A stretch of 64,000 nucleotides of DNA. Source: Noviherbaspirillum_A sp047237965. GTDB taxonomy: Bacteria; Pseudomonadota; Gammaproteobacteria; Burkholderiales; Burkholderiaceae_D. Positions within the stretch are counted from its first letter, which is position 1. Each line of letters starts with the position of its first letter. Of this stretch, positions 43,301 to 52,185 are shown in pieces. Location: contig NZ_JBDFLX010000001.1 of the NCBI RefSeq assembly GCF_047237965.1, positions 1,550,001-1,614,000 of the forward strand. The letters are read 5' to 3'. The position numbers were made by a program, and so were the translations under genes. Under the pieces are notes generated by a model. The model was given only the letters and a program-made list of their open reading frames with translations, did not search any database and had not been told where the DNA came from.

Positions 43301-44332
43301 TTCGACCATTTTGGCGAACCCGCCGACCCGTACATGACCATGATCGGCTACTTCAACTCTCTGCGTGAGTTGGGCGGCATGAAGCGGCTGGCAGAGGACG
43401 ATGTGCAGACGCGTTCCTACCGCGTGCAAATGAGCATGGTGCAGCGGCCCGCACTGGCACAACGCAGTATCAGCAACATTCGCGAGCTGACGTCTCGGGT
43501 ATCGAGCCAGGACATTCCCAAGTACCTCGACAACCTGGAGGTCAAATTTAAGTCTGAATTCGACACTGCAACCGGCAAATACGTAACCCACTGGCAGGAG
43601 GGCGACGCGCGCGCGATCGATGTCGTGCTGGCGACCAACATGCTGTCCGTGGGTGTCGACGTGAACCGACTTGGGCTGATGGCAGTGAACGGGCAACCCA
43701 AGGGGACCGCTGAATACATTCAGGCCACCAGTCGTGTGGGGCGTTCCTTCCCAGGCTTGGTCTGTACGGTGCTGACGTGGGCCCGACCGCGCGATCTGTC
43801 GCATTACGAAACTTTTGAGCACTACCACGCCACGTTCTACAAACACGTCGAAGCGCAATCGGTAACGCCGTTCTCACCGCGCGCGATGGACCGTGGTCTG
43901 ACGGGCACGATGCTTAGTCTGATGCGCCTTGAGAACGATGTCTTCAGCCCGAACGAAGGCGCGGGCCAACTAAGCGTACCCAACCAGGCCGAGATGACAG
44001 ATGCCATCAAGATATTGGCGACTCGAGCAGGCAATGTCGCTGAAAATAATTCGCGCAAGCAGTTGGCTGAGACTGAGCTGAAAGAACGCGCAGACGAATG
44101 GGCCAAAGAAGTCAGCAAGGGCGGACGCATCTTAGCCTATGAGAAGCGCGGTCCTGAAAAAGACAAAACCGTTGCATTGATCAAGTCGCCCGGCCTTCAG
44201 GCCTGGGATAACTGGACCGTACCGATGTCGATGCGGGAGGTCGAGCCCGGCGTGCGCCTGATCATGAACACGAGCCATATCACGGACGACCACAATTGGA
44301 AGCCTCGTCCCGCAACGAAGGATGAGGATTGA
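40328..44332 (+). CDS. drmA: DISARM helicase-like protein DrmA
   Basis: About 1334 residues. Walker A WFPTGGGKTEAYL is near residue 617 and the DExx-type Walker B IIQDEFHLISGPL near 875. The cysteine cluster CPWCGSEVAP...YCGDKKSRCDF near 740-780 should bind zinc. The second helicase lobe includes LATNMLSVGVDVNRLGLM and QATSRVGR. This composition is the DISARM core helicase DrmA, which in published structures acts with DrmB. The start is ATG 40328 with GAGGA 6 bases upstream, and the frame is open 12 bases further. Confidence 0.93.
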   Translation: MSEQIQNKSLNAWIAIDHGLAADFTLAQYTLRLKGEHSLYQAIENNDWVLILSSTGLITRVGRVLRLRSSLETTTIFFDRMLLVDPAIPIGLTSLTSPSSGSVGRVQWTDFLESLPKALHKTIAEVPTIEDQAYIRELLQLAVMDDLLGPAGGPHERIVDMGVRDRYLVGKLAPREAAQGGIEGLDGPLANDDAEEPTEAKAPGRHEPGAEFGTATGRVEPESDSADEIDAASNQSLVPSSLGMTFCVDGDADRIEIEARWGRYERSDEHEIFRTRKNKETGAEVQTKAKVWQRIPCGGKIVLPLTEGVIPHQAPDNEFPEVRVQGSIRAKNANGDRLVTLFLVNAQEEPPTNRDTAWVFQPVLIVRSEKDAAKRAIFRRRPVLDADGMDPEREALEMIYRNRVEFAVGHGVAVHAETAEDVTLATEVRTTVMPQYEVQVTETPGLDPSDRPAMREMVSSGLLDMQRLAALDIDPLVDALSMLTKDYAAWIDEQRARVGAEVTGYDAQSQHAMDRCQEIHTRLQQGIDTLKSNEKALAAFQFANRAMATQRVRSQYALAMRRGEDVTIDKFDVLKNRSWRPFQLAFLLLSIPSMANPSHPDRVEPVEAYADLLWFPTGGGKTEAYLGVAAFTMAIRRMQGNLGGFDSSRGLAVIMRYTLRLLTLQQFQRATALICAMEVLRRQALDKDDKSLGTEPFTIGLWVGNKVTPGTTEDSHRAIEDVRNPGKYNAGAASPAQLTSCPWCGSEVAPGRDVEVDRGSGRTFVYCGDKKSRCDFSKGKSSKQAHPGIPVLVVDEEIYHRPPTMMIATVDKFAMMAWRGQVRTLFGRVGRECERHGLLWQGADCNGNHQAGKGLPSSKVKTISPIRPPDLIIQDEFHLISGPLGTMVGLYETAVDELCGWTLNGKTVKPKIIASTATVRKAKEQVNNVFMRRVSVFPPHGLDVEDNFFSVQRPIEEKPGRRYLGVCSPGSSRPAMLIRVYTAFLTAAQELFDHFGEPADPYMTMIGYFNSLRELGGMKRLAEDDVQTRSYRVQMSMVQRPALAQRSISNIRELTSRVSSQDIPKYLDNLEVKFKSEFDTATGKYVTHWQEGDARAIDVVLATNMLSVGVDVNRLGLMAVNGQPKGTAEYIQATSRVGRSFPGLVCTVLTWARPRDLSHYETFEHYHATFYKHVEAQSVTPFSPRAMDRGLTGTMLSLMRLENDVFSPNEGAGQLSVPNQAEMTDAIKILATRAGNVAENNSRKQLAETELKERADEWAKEVSKGGRILAYEKRGPEKDKTVALIKSPGLQAWDNWTVPMSMREVEPGVRLIMNTSHITDDHNWKPRPATKDED

Positions 44333-44334
44333 AC

Positions 44335-46194
44335 ATGATCATCAACAACAAAACGCCAGTCGGCGAAGTACGACCCAGCCAATTGCTGTGGACTTATGGC
44401 CCCGGTGCGCTGATTGACTTGCCCAGCCTGTCAGTCGTGACGCTCGGCATCGACCGATGGGAAAAAGACCGCTGCCAGCCGATTCAAGAGGCACGGCTGC
44501 TTGCTGCCGTTCGGAAGGTATTGGGCGCGCAGGTCGAGAACCTGCGGATGCCTCCATTTCAGAAAAGCGAACTCGTTGATGTCTGGTCAGCCGAAGCCAA
44601 CATCGGCGTTCCTGTTCGGCCATTCCCGCGCTGGATGCGCTGCGTGAAATGCGGCCTGCTGTCGCCCTTTGATGCGGGCCTCTTTGAGATCAAGGAGAAC
44701 CGTTTCAGGCCGGAGCGAACCCGCTTCGTTCACAAAGGTTGCCGTGGCTCCAAAGGCGACCAACCCGCCAAGGATGCGGATGCCGTTCCCGCACGTTTCT
44801 TGTTGGCCTGCCGCGACGGCCACCTCGACGATTTCCCGTGGCATTACTTCGTCCATGGTGGCAACAGCTCGTGCAAGGGTACGCTGCGCTTCTTCGAGAG
44901 CGGCGCGTCGCTGCAAACGGAAAACCTTTGGGTAAAGTGTGATACCTGTGAAGCATCCAGAAGCATGGCACACGCTTTCGGCAAGGCAGGAAAGGAGAAT
45001 CTGCCGGGGTGTCGAGGACGGCATCCGCACTTAGACCACTTCGACCACGAATGCGATGAGGAAGCACGCGCGGTGCTATTGGGTGCCACGAACAGCTGGT
45101 TCCCGATGACCCTCTCTGCACTTGCAATCCCTCAGACCAAGGACCCGCTCAGTCAACTGATCCAGGATGGCTGGGAGTTTTTCGACGAACTTGAATCCGA
45201 AGCCGAGGTGTCGGTGACAGTGAAGACCTTGAAGAAGACCGGGGCGTTGCCTGGAATCGACAAGTATCCCGCTGCGTCGATCTGGTCGGCCGTCGAAGCA
45301 CACCGCAATGGCGGCGGACAGGAGGCCGTAGGTGAGGCCGACATTAAAGGGCCCGAGTGGGATGTGCTGACAGAGGCCAACCCGCCCACGGATTACCCAC
45401 ACTTTATGAGCAAGAAGGTCGGCACGCCACCGGGATTCAGCGGCCATATCAATCGAGTCTTGCTTCTTGAGCGGTTGCGCGAGGTGAATGCCCTGTTAGG
45501 CTTCACTCGGGTCGAAGCACCCGAAGAGTCTGGCGACCCGAATGAACGTCCCCAAATGGCCAGGCTGTCGCGCAGCAAGCCAGACTGGGTGCCAGCCAAT
45601 CAAGTTCATGGCGAAGGGATCTTCATGCAATTTGATGAAACCGCGCTCGTCAAATGGGAGGCGTTGGATGGCGTGAAGAAAGTCGACCAAATGCTCCGTG
45701 GTGGCCATACGGGATGGCGCAATTCGCGTCATCTTGATCCAAGTGAAGGTTACCCCGGCATTCGCTATGCGATGCTGCACACGCTGTCTCATCTACTGAT
45801 TCGTGAGCTGGCGCTGGAGTGCGGATACAACGCTGCGAGCATTCGTGAGCGCATCTATGCGGATACGTCGGGCGACAGCCCACAGGCGGGCGTCCTCATC
45901 TATACCGCAGCAGCAGATTCAGACGGCACGTTAGGCGGTCTCGTTGATCTTGGCAAACCAGAAAACCTTGGGCGCCTGCTGGAACAAGCACTGAATCGTT
46001 CGAAGATCTGCTCATCAGACCCGCTCTGCTCAGAACACGATCCCGGAAAAGATCGCTCATTGCATGGGGCTGCTTGCCATGCGTGCTCTCTAGTGGCGGA
46101 GACCTCTTGCGAGCGGGGCAATCGCTATCTGGATCGATCGCTGCTCGTACCAACACTCGAACACGCCGATGCTGCTTTCTTCAAGGGTTTCTAA
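44335..46194 (+). CDS. drmB: DISARM DUF1998 protein DrmB
   Basis: A 619-residue protein. The N-terminal SQLLWTYGPGALIDLPSLS is a family hallmark. Cysteine pairs (RCVKCGLLSP, VKCDTCEAS) suggest zinc binding. The C-terminal DUF1998 domain carries GYPGIRYAMLHTLSHLLIRELALECGY split by insertions and the cysteine set CSSDPLCSEHD...CHACSLVAETSC. With DrmA it forms the DISARM core that clears incoming DNA. ATG 44335 has GAGG 6 bases upstream and lies 2 bases after the drmA stop. Confidence 0.93.
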   Translation: MIINNKTPVGEVRPSQLLWTYGPGALIDLPSLSVVTLGIDRWEKDRCQPIQEARLLAAVRKVLGAQVENLRMPPFQKSELVDVWSAEANIGVPVRPFPRWMRCVKCGLLSPFDAGLFEIKENRFRPERTRFVHKGCRGSKGDQPAKDADAVPARFLLACRDGHLDDFPWHYFVHGGNSSCKGTLRFFESGASLQTENLWVKCDTCEASRSMAHAFGKAGKENLPGCRGRHPHLDHFDHECDEEARAVLLGATNSWFPMTLSALAIPQTKDPLSQLIQDGWEFFDELESEAEVSVTVKTLKKTGALPGIDKYPAASIWSAVEAHRNGGGQEAVGEADIKGPEWDVLTEANPPTDYPHFMSKKVGTPPGFSGHINRVLLLERLREVNALLGFTRVEAPEESGDPNERPQMARLSRSKPDWVPANQVHGEGIFMQFDETALVKWEALDGVKKVDQMLRGGHTGWRNSRHLDPSEGYPGIRYAMLHTLSHLLIRELALECGYNAASIRERIYADTSGDSPQAGVLIYTAAADSDGTLGGLVDLGKPENLGRLLEQALNRSKICSSDPLCSEHDPGKDRSLHGAACHACSLVAETSCERGNRYLDRSLLVPTLEHADAAFFKGF

Positions 46195-46195
46195 C

Positions 46196-46957
46196 ATGCA
46201 TGAACTTTTGGATGCTATTGCAGCCTTGGTTTCTCTGGTCTCGCCGGAAAAGGTACAAGCTGTCGCTGCTCGCATTCGTCGAACCGATGCCACCAAGGCT
46301 GCGACGGCGTTGCCAAGCGTCGTCGGAACCCCGGTGGCCAGGACCGTGGTTGAGCAACTTGCGGCAGCTTGGCAAAACACCAAGGTCGGTTCGGACGAAC
46401 TGGCATCAATGCTTCTTACTGCCAGCCACATTTATACCAAAGTGTCTTCTGAGCAATCCACCGAACTCGTATGGACTGGCCCGACGACGCCTTTCGTATC
46501 CGCTCGGCGAACAGAACAGGCGCTTTTACAAGTCATCAACTCCGCTGAACAGTCTTTGTTCATTACCAGCTTCGTGGCCTATAACGTGTCGACCATCGTC
46601 AAGGCATTGAACGCGGCAAATCATCGCGGCGTGGCAATCGCAATGCTACTCGAATTGTCCCAGGATCACGGCGGCAGCATCACCTTTGATGCAATAGGCA
46701 CGATGAGGATACTGGTTCCGGCCGCCAAGCTCTATGCTTGGCGTGACAAGCCCGATCCATTTTCCGATGGCCGCGTCCACGCTAAGGTCGCCGTCGCAGA
46801 CGGCAAGACCTGCTTCATCACCAGCGCGAACCTCACCGGACACGCTATGGAAAAGAACATGGAGGCTGGTGTATTAATCTCCGGCGGGCGTATTGCAAAG
46901 TTGCTTGATGAACACTTGCGCTCACTTGTAGACACGAAAATTGTCTTCCCGGTTTGA
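46196..46957 (+). CDS. drmC: DISARM phospholipase-D-like protein DrmC
   Basis: A 253-residue PLD-superfamily protein with one HKD motif near the C-terminus (VHAKVAVADGK, H195 and K197, then SANLTGHAMEKN). A single HKD suggests that it works as a dimer, as in PLD-type nucleases. It is the last DISARM gene; published work found DrmC not strictly required for protection. ATG 46196 follows the drmB stop by one base. Confidence 0.92.
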   Translation: MHELLDAIAALVSLVSPEKVQAVAARIRRTDATKAATALPSVVGTPVARTVVEQLAAAWQNTKVGSDELASMLLTASHIYTKVSSEQSTELVWTGPTTPFVSARRTEQALLQVINSAEQSLFITSFVAYNVSTIVKALNAANHRGVAIAMLLELSQDHGGSITFDAIGTMRILVPAAKLYAWRDKPDPFSDGRVHAKVAVADGKTCFITSANLTGHAMEKNMEAGVLISGGRIAKLLDEHLRSLVDTKIVFPV

Positions 46958-47010
46958 CGATGCTGGGCCTGCGGCAATCTCTGGACTTGTATCGAAATAA
47001 AGAATCTTGA

Positions 47011-47142
47011 ATGTCAGGCACGTACGAAAGGGCCTCCCTAATCGGCAAGGCTATCCAAAATATTGTCTCTCGTCGGTATCTCGTACCCGCGATACAGCGA
47101 GAATTCACATGGAACACATCCCAAATCAGGGTCAACACCTAA
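47011..47142 (+). pseudogene. DUF262 (GmrS/ParB-like) N-terminal fragment
   Basis: A 43-codon frame begins MSGTYERASLIGKAIQNI and continues with RRYLVPAIQREFTWNTSQI before a stop. This is the start of a DUF262 domain (pattern YxVPxIQRxFVW), the ParB-like nuclease/NTPase domain of GmrSD-type type IV restriction proteins. The full proteins are 500-700 residues, so only a stub is left. It lies 53 bases after drmC, so another defence gene once followed. Confidence 0.65.
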
Positions 47143-47559
47143 CTCGACCGTCATACACTTCACATGCCGCCTATATCGGTCGTTTCTTGTATTTTGGGGA
47201 CGTCCACATACGAACGGTTAGGCCGTGCTGACATTGGCATCCGCATTTAGGACTGGTGCGATGGAACTACTGCTGTTGGGAAGAGGATCACGTCACATTC
47301 ATACCTTTCTTGTCAGCACTATTTTTTCAATGCATAATCGAGCTGCTATTAATTTTTATTTATCTGCCGAACTACCCAAGACTCATAAGTAATCACCTTG
47401 AAGATGAAAACGAACGGACAGGATGTTTCCAAACCTTCAATGAACTGAGCCCTGCGCCTAATACACGGCAAAAGGTTCAGACATTGGAGTTAGGAATCCG
47501 TACTGAAGCTAGTACGGAGTAATGCTGTTCGTCTATTCATCTTAAGGAGATTAAGAAAC
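47143..47559. other. AT-rich non-coding stretch after the DUF262 fragment
   Basis: These 417 bases have no credible gene. The only structure noted is the AAGGAG ribosome site just before the next gene. Confidence 0.4.
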
Positions 47560-49899
47560 ATGAGCTTTCGTGGTGATAAACACGTGGAGGGCGAGTTCGT
47601 ATCTTTGGACTCGACATCACAACCCCCATCCTCTCATCAAGTCCATTTTGCATCCAGCGTCGGAACACTAGGGCATCCGCCACCCTTTCCAATCGGGTAT
47701 CGTGATTGCTATCCACAGTTCAAAGCACATGCACTGAAAGCGCCACCGATTACTTCGGTGGAGTTGCGTCGTTTAATCTCGGACTTGAATGGGAAACCCG
47801 TTTTTCATGGCGTGGCTACCATTGCGCCTGATGGAGTACCATTCTTTTTGATGACGGCGCCAGATGCGCACATCTTCAAGACGTTTAAAAAACATCAGGC
47901 ACTCGTGACAATCTGGTGTTGGGAAACGCCCTTTGGGAACGTCCTGAGCGTTTCTTCTGGCGTCGACATGGCGCTGTCCCCGGCGCGCAGTTTCATGCCA
48001 GTAGACGCCGCGGCCTACCAGGCCGCCTGTGTGACGCGGAAAATCACCTTCGCGCTCTACCATGGCGGCAACGTTTCCCAGGTTTTCCATGCTAAGCTCG
48101 ACACTGAGCCGCAGCGATTCAAAGGACTCGTTGCGCTGGCCACGCTTCCCGCCTCCCCTACCTTCCTCTATAAAGATTTCGAGCTCGCCTACTGGTGGCT
48201 AATGGCACTGCCAGAATCCAACTGGTCCGCGCAAGTCGCAAAGCGACCCAAGGAGCTGCTGCAAGCCAGTTGGGGGAGGTGGACAGCTAGTACCGTCATG
48301 CATTTTTCACGATTGCTTGCCACGCATCGGAAGCGCAAATCGGCTGGAGACCTGTCCGTGCCCTTTGATAGTGTGGAAATCCGTGACGCGCATCCACTCT
48401 TTAATCACCTGCTCGACGCTATTGATGGAAACGACGCTCTGGACACTGTACTGGCGATCGCTGGCGAGTCTGTCGTGAGCGTGGATGCAGCCGAAGACAT
48501 GATGAGCGCCATCAGCAAAGCCGGGCTGTCGGATTACCACGATCATGACACTTTGTTCGTAGCGCACCAGGCGTTAAGGACAAGTTGGCATGTTCATGCC
48601 ACGGTTCGCAGTGGTCTTCGCCGGCCCTGGTTCGACACACGAGGCACATTGATTACGCCCCGATATATCGACCTTGACCCGGTGGCACTCGGTGTCGCGG
48701 AACAGGATTACTGGCGGTACGCGGATCTGGATGACCCGTTTAATCACGGCATGTTCATGACGGGCCGCGATATCCCGGCAGATCTCCGCGAGATCATGCA
48801 GTCCATCGGCACGATGCAGTTCCATGGAACTACGCTGGGAGAGGTACAGACGCTGGTCCAGTCGCTGCTGGCGGAAGCGGCGGAACACCGCCAATGGACC
48901 GTGCCCTGGGGCGCACGGGTCCAGATTGGATTGGGCATGTTCCAATATGCAGACCTTTACGAAATCGGCGCGGAATTTTATTGCATGCTGCGCGATGCCA
49001 GCGAACGCTACTTCCTTGCACGAGTCGATCTTACAAGAGGAACCGTCATGGTTCCTCATATCTACAGCTACATAGACAACACGGTGGAGCTGCATGAAAA
49101 CGCGATGGCGATTCTGGGTGTTATCCTTGCCGGGATCATCCGTGACTTCTTGGTCGTGGAAAACCGGCAGAACGTGTTTGGCCAGCGGACCCAAAAAGTA
49201 CGTGCTAATGCAGGTCGCGCTGCGTACGCCGGCCTGGCCGTGGTGTATTTACCGCGAGTTCGATACGATAAAGCTATCGATATTCAACCAGTGGTACACG
49301 CTTTTTCGGAATTCAAACCTAAGGTAGCGCACCAGGTCAACGGGCACCTACGCCGATCCAATTCAGCGTCCGCCGAACAAATCCTGCTCGCGCATAAAAA
49401 CGGAATCAATGTGCCGGCGGGCTTTACGTGGGTCCGCCCCCACACTCGGGGCCTTCACGCAGAACAGGAAATTCGGCGCGAATACCGAAGCCGGTCGGCG
49501 ACCCGTCTTTTGTTTGCCGCTGTCGAGAGCGATATAAATCGCAAGGCAGAATGGTTCGATTTTGAACGGGATATTCGCAGTTTGATGAAATCGCTTGGAC
49601 TGACCGTCGAGCAAGTCAATGGCACAGGGTCGGGTGAGAGCAGCATTAACGTTATTGCGTTCAATAGCGTTACCAATGATATCTGGGCCATCCGTTGTCT
49701 CTGCCTTGGCACTTGGCAGAAGGTTGACGCGGAAACAATTCATGACGTGGCAGGTTCGCTTTCCCGCTACCCGACAGGGACCAAAGGCATGGTCGTAACG
49801 ACGTCGGGCTTCACGCAGGGCGCCATGGACGCCGCCGCTGGGTGTGACTTCATGCTGCTGGATGGACCAAGGCTCACGGAATTGTTGCGCACACGGTAA
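47560..49899 (+). CDS. Large protein of unknown function with a degenerate Mrr-like nuclease domain
   Basis: A 779-residue protein with a good ribosome site (AAGGAGATTAAG). Residues 1-660 match no family I recognise. Residues 668-779 follow the Mrr_cat pattern closely: FERDIRSLMKSLGLTVE, GTGSGESSINVIAF, a central strand IWAIRCLCLG, then TKGMVVTTSGFTQGAMDAAAG and LLDGPRLTELL. The catalytic aspartate of GGxDVIA is Asn (N697) and the QxK pair of the next strand is R-C-L (L714), so cleavage activity is unlikely. The domain may only bind DNA or a partner. It is the first intact gene after DISARM in the same orientation but 600 bp away. Confidence 0.7.
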   Translation: MSFRGDKHVEGEFVSLDSTSQPPSSHQVHFASSVGTLGHPPPFPIGYRDCYPQFKAHALKAPPITSVELRRLISDLNGKPVFHGVATIAPDGVPFFLMTAPDAHIFKTFKKHQALVTIWCWETPFGNVLSVSSGVDMALSPARSFMPVDAAAYQAACVTRKITFALYHGGNVSQVFHAKLDTEPQRFKGLVALATLPASPTFLYKDFELAYWWLMALPESNWSAQVAKRPKELLQASWGRWTASTVMHFSRLLATHRKRKSAGDLSVPFDSVEIRDAHPLFNHLLDAIDGNDALDTVLAIAGESVVSVDAAEDMMSAISKAGLSDYHDHDTLFVAHQALRTSWHVHATVRSGLRRPWFDTRGTLITPRYIDLDPVALGVAEQDYWRYADLDDPFNHGMFMTGRDIPADLREIMQSIGTMQFHGTTLGEVQTLVQSLLAEAAEHRQWTVPWGARVQIGLGMFQYADLYEIGAEFYCMLRDASERYFLARVDLTRGTVMVPHIYSYIDNTVELHENAMAILGVILAGIIRDFLVVENRQNVFGQRTQKVRANAGRAAYAGLAVVYLPRVRYDKAIDIQPVVHAFSEFKPKVAHQVNGHLRRSNSASAEQILLAHKNGINVPAGFTWVRPHTRGLHAEQEIRREYRSRSATRLLFAAVESDINRKAEWFDFERDIRSLMKSLGLTVEQVNGTGSGESSINVIAFNSVTNDIWAIRCLCLGTWQKVDAETIHDVAGSLSRYPTGTKGMVVTTSGFTQGAMDAAAGCDFMLLDGPRLTELLRTR

Positions 49900-50044
49900 C
49901 TGCCCCAAGAGGTGAGCCGCGGTACTGACTGCTTAAAGCAATAAGTGCGACCACCTCATTTTTTGTTTGGCTCGCTGAAGGGATACCCAGAGCGGGCCTT
50001 TCCACACATTATGGCCTACACCCACCGTTTGATCCCCCATACAG

Positions 50045-50308
50045 TTGACCAGGGCTGCCGGTCGTATGACCATGCCAATTCTGACCGCTGTAGCTGAGTT
50101 CGAGCGCGATCTCACCATTGAGCACACCAAATCCGGTTTAGCGAGGGCCGCAATTGAGGATAAATTCCCCGGTCGCCGCTGCACGGTCATGCGCACGCAA
50201 CGCGCTGAAATCAAAACACGGCTTAATGCCAAGGAAGCCGTAGCCAGCCCTGCGCGAGCGTTTAACATCAGCCGCCAAACCATCATACGGGTCCATAAAG
50301 CCGACCAA
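50045..50308 (+). pseudogene. Serine recombinase (resolvase/invertase) C-terminal remnant
   Basis: The frame reads LTRAAGRMTMPILTAVAEFERDL, split here by no gap, then GLARA and RAFNISRQTIIRVHKAD. This is the end of the resolvase catalytic domain plus the C-terminal HTH of Tn3-type resolvases. The N-terminal catalytic serine region is missing: upstream bases do not match in any frame. After about 50,308 the frame runs on without homology. It is a fossil of a transposon. Confidence 0.65.
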
Positions 50309-50334
50309 ACCTCTGGCGCCTATCATCCGCTGCG

Positions 50335-50694
50335 TCAGGAATGTGCGTCAATTGACGCGGGTGCGTCACCCATGTGCGCCAGACGATTACGGAATGCTTG
50401 CCGCAACTTACTGAATCCAGGATCGCTCGATACCGTCACATTCACCTCAGTCGTCGGCTCCTGCACCGCCTCCGCATCAAGGCTGCGTATCTTGCGGATA
50501 GTTTGCACCGCGGCAGCATTACTCCTTATGATCCGCTTGATGTCAGCCGCATCCGACACTCCATGGACCAGCGTCAGCAACGTGTCCATCATCTTGCGAG
50601 CCATCAGCAGCCCTTTATTCATATCCAACACGTCTTGGTTGGCCTCGTTGACGCAGATCTGACGCACTTGCTCCTGCGTAAACTCCTGCGCCAA
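50335..50694 (-). CDS. Hypothetical protein, 119 aa
   Basis: The translation (AQEFTQEQVRQICVNEAN..., LLMARKMMDTLLTLVHGV, DAADIKRIIRSNAAAVQTI) has normal amino-acid composition and amphipathic helices, so it may be a real or recently lost gene. The only start giving the full length is TTG 50694, without a ribosome site. No family is recognised. It sits among decayed sequences and may itself be a fragment. Confidence 0.4.
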   Translation of the reverse strand: MAQEFTQEQVRQICVNEANQDVLDMNKGLLMARKMMDTLLTLVHGVSDAADIKRIIRSNAAAVQTIRKIRSLDAEAVQEPTTEVNVTVSSDPGFSKLRQAFRNRLAHMGDAPASIDAHS

Positions 50695-52080
50695 GTTTGC
50701 GTCATTGAAACGTTTCAGTCATGTCCGAATTGGGTCATGGCGTCATTTCCATCATAAAGTTCCTGTTCGGGGAATACTCAGTCGACGTATCGTTAGGCTT
50801 GATCGGCTGCTGCGATACTAGCCGCTGTCGAGTCAATGATTACAGGGAACGATAGTCAATGTGAAGTCCTTCAGTTGAAGCGCTCACCATCGCCGCCCGC
50901 AAATGTCCCTAATTTTGCTTCCCGCCCCAAGCAGGGCGAGCGCATTTTGGGAATTTCCAGAATCGCAGTGCGGTGTTCGGCGACCGATCAAGCGCAACGT
51001 TGCGCTCGACCACGCGGATGGTGGGTGTATCTGCCTTATGGGAGATAGTGGAATATTGGCGACTAATTATCACTGCGTTTCATACGCAGTGACGCCGTTG
51101 CGCTCGACCAGACGCACCGTCGGTATCTCTGCATTTGTAGAAATAGACTTCCTTACATCGGCCACAGCATCGTGACCCTCGGCAGATGGATCGCAATCTG
51201 ATAACCGTCACCAGATGGTCCGTTTACCGACTTTATGATGAACCTGTCGAGACGCCAGCAGTCTTGGCGCGGCCGATGTTGGCGGTGTTTATGATCGGCA
51301 TATGACAGTGCTTGTTGGTGTAGGTAACGCCTTTGTCACTGCAAACGGCTTGTAGTGACGTTTTGAACTTATCGACCACGATGATGAAGACCCCGCTGCT
51401 TTGACGCGCAATTTCGCGGTCGCTCCACTAGCGCTACCGTCTACATAGATCACCAAGCTTCTGACCCACATTACGATATAGGCCAAGGTGACCGACGCCG
51501 CGCAGCGTCAATTTTCTTTGCCTTTCGCAGCACTTGATCAGGCTCGACCTGCAACGCCATCAGTTGCCGCCTCAAAGGGTTCGAATTGCTGGCATTTTTG
51601 CTGGAGATCGCCTTCCCTTTCATTGTGCGCAGCCCAGTTGCGCCAACCCAAAGTTTCCATTTGGAAATCAATGCCGCCTGTCTGACGCTCTGCGCATCCG
51701 CTCAGCCATTTTGGTTTTGCATATGGCGCACTCCACTGTCAAAAATGATGTAAGGGATTTTCGTCAGTTTCGGCAGTACTTTTTGATGCAGCGGCTCACG
51801 ATCACAAGTTCGCTTTAAGAGTGGTCCCAAAACCGCTGTCACTTATTGGCGCATTCCTGCAAGCAACAGAATCGCAGGCTTTTGGGCAGAACGTCACAGA
51901 CCGTGGCCGACCTCGCTATGCGATGTAACCGACGACTCTGAACGAACGTGATTACCCATTCCAGTTGATCGTGGCCGATTTCCCCACCTGCTTGAGATCA
52001 CTGGCCACGATGGCTGAAGGCATCGTATGCCGGCGTGATAGTGTTACGCATATTGCGTATTCAGACCATCGTGACTGTAT
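50695..52080. other. Decayed sequence without recognisable intact genes
   Basis: About 1.4 kb in which no frame gives a convincing protein. Two diverged copies of a 36-bp segment lie 98 bp apart (50999-51034 and 51097-51132), both beginning GTTGCGCTCGACC. On the minus strand they encode short related peptides (PTIRVVERN and PTVRLVERN), so this may be a degraded coding repeat. I read the region as old mobile-element or prophage debris. Confidence 0.45.
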
Positions 52081-52176
52081 TCATAGTACCCTTCTTCTGT
52101 TAAGGCCCAAGACGTCGACAAAATCACGTTCCTCAGAGTGTTTCGAATGGCTTACCACCCATTCGGCTGCTTTATC

Positions 52177-52185
52177 CATCGCGGT
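52177..52185. repeat. Left target-site duplication of the IS5-family element
   Basis: CATCGCGGT directly before the element, identical to 53229-53237. Confidence 0.9.

Noticed and set aside
51290..51671. Minus-strand fragments that loosely recall polyphosphate kinase 2 (LRRQLMALQ, LVIYVDG)
   Set aside because: Similarity is short, needs frame changes, and the phosphate-loop GRDAAGKGG is not present.
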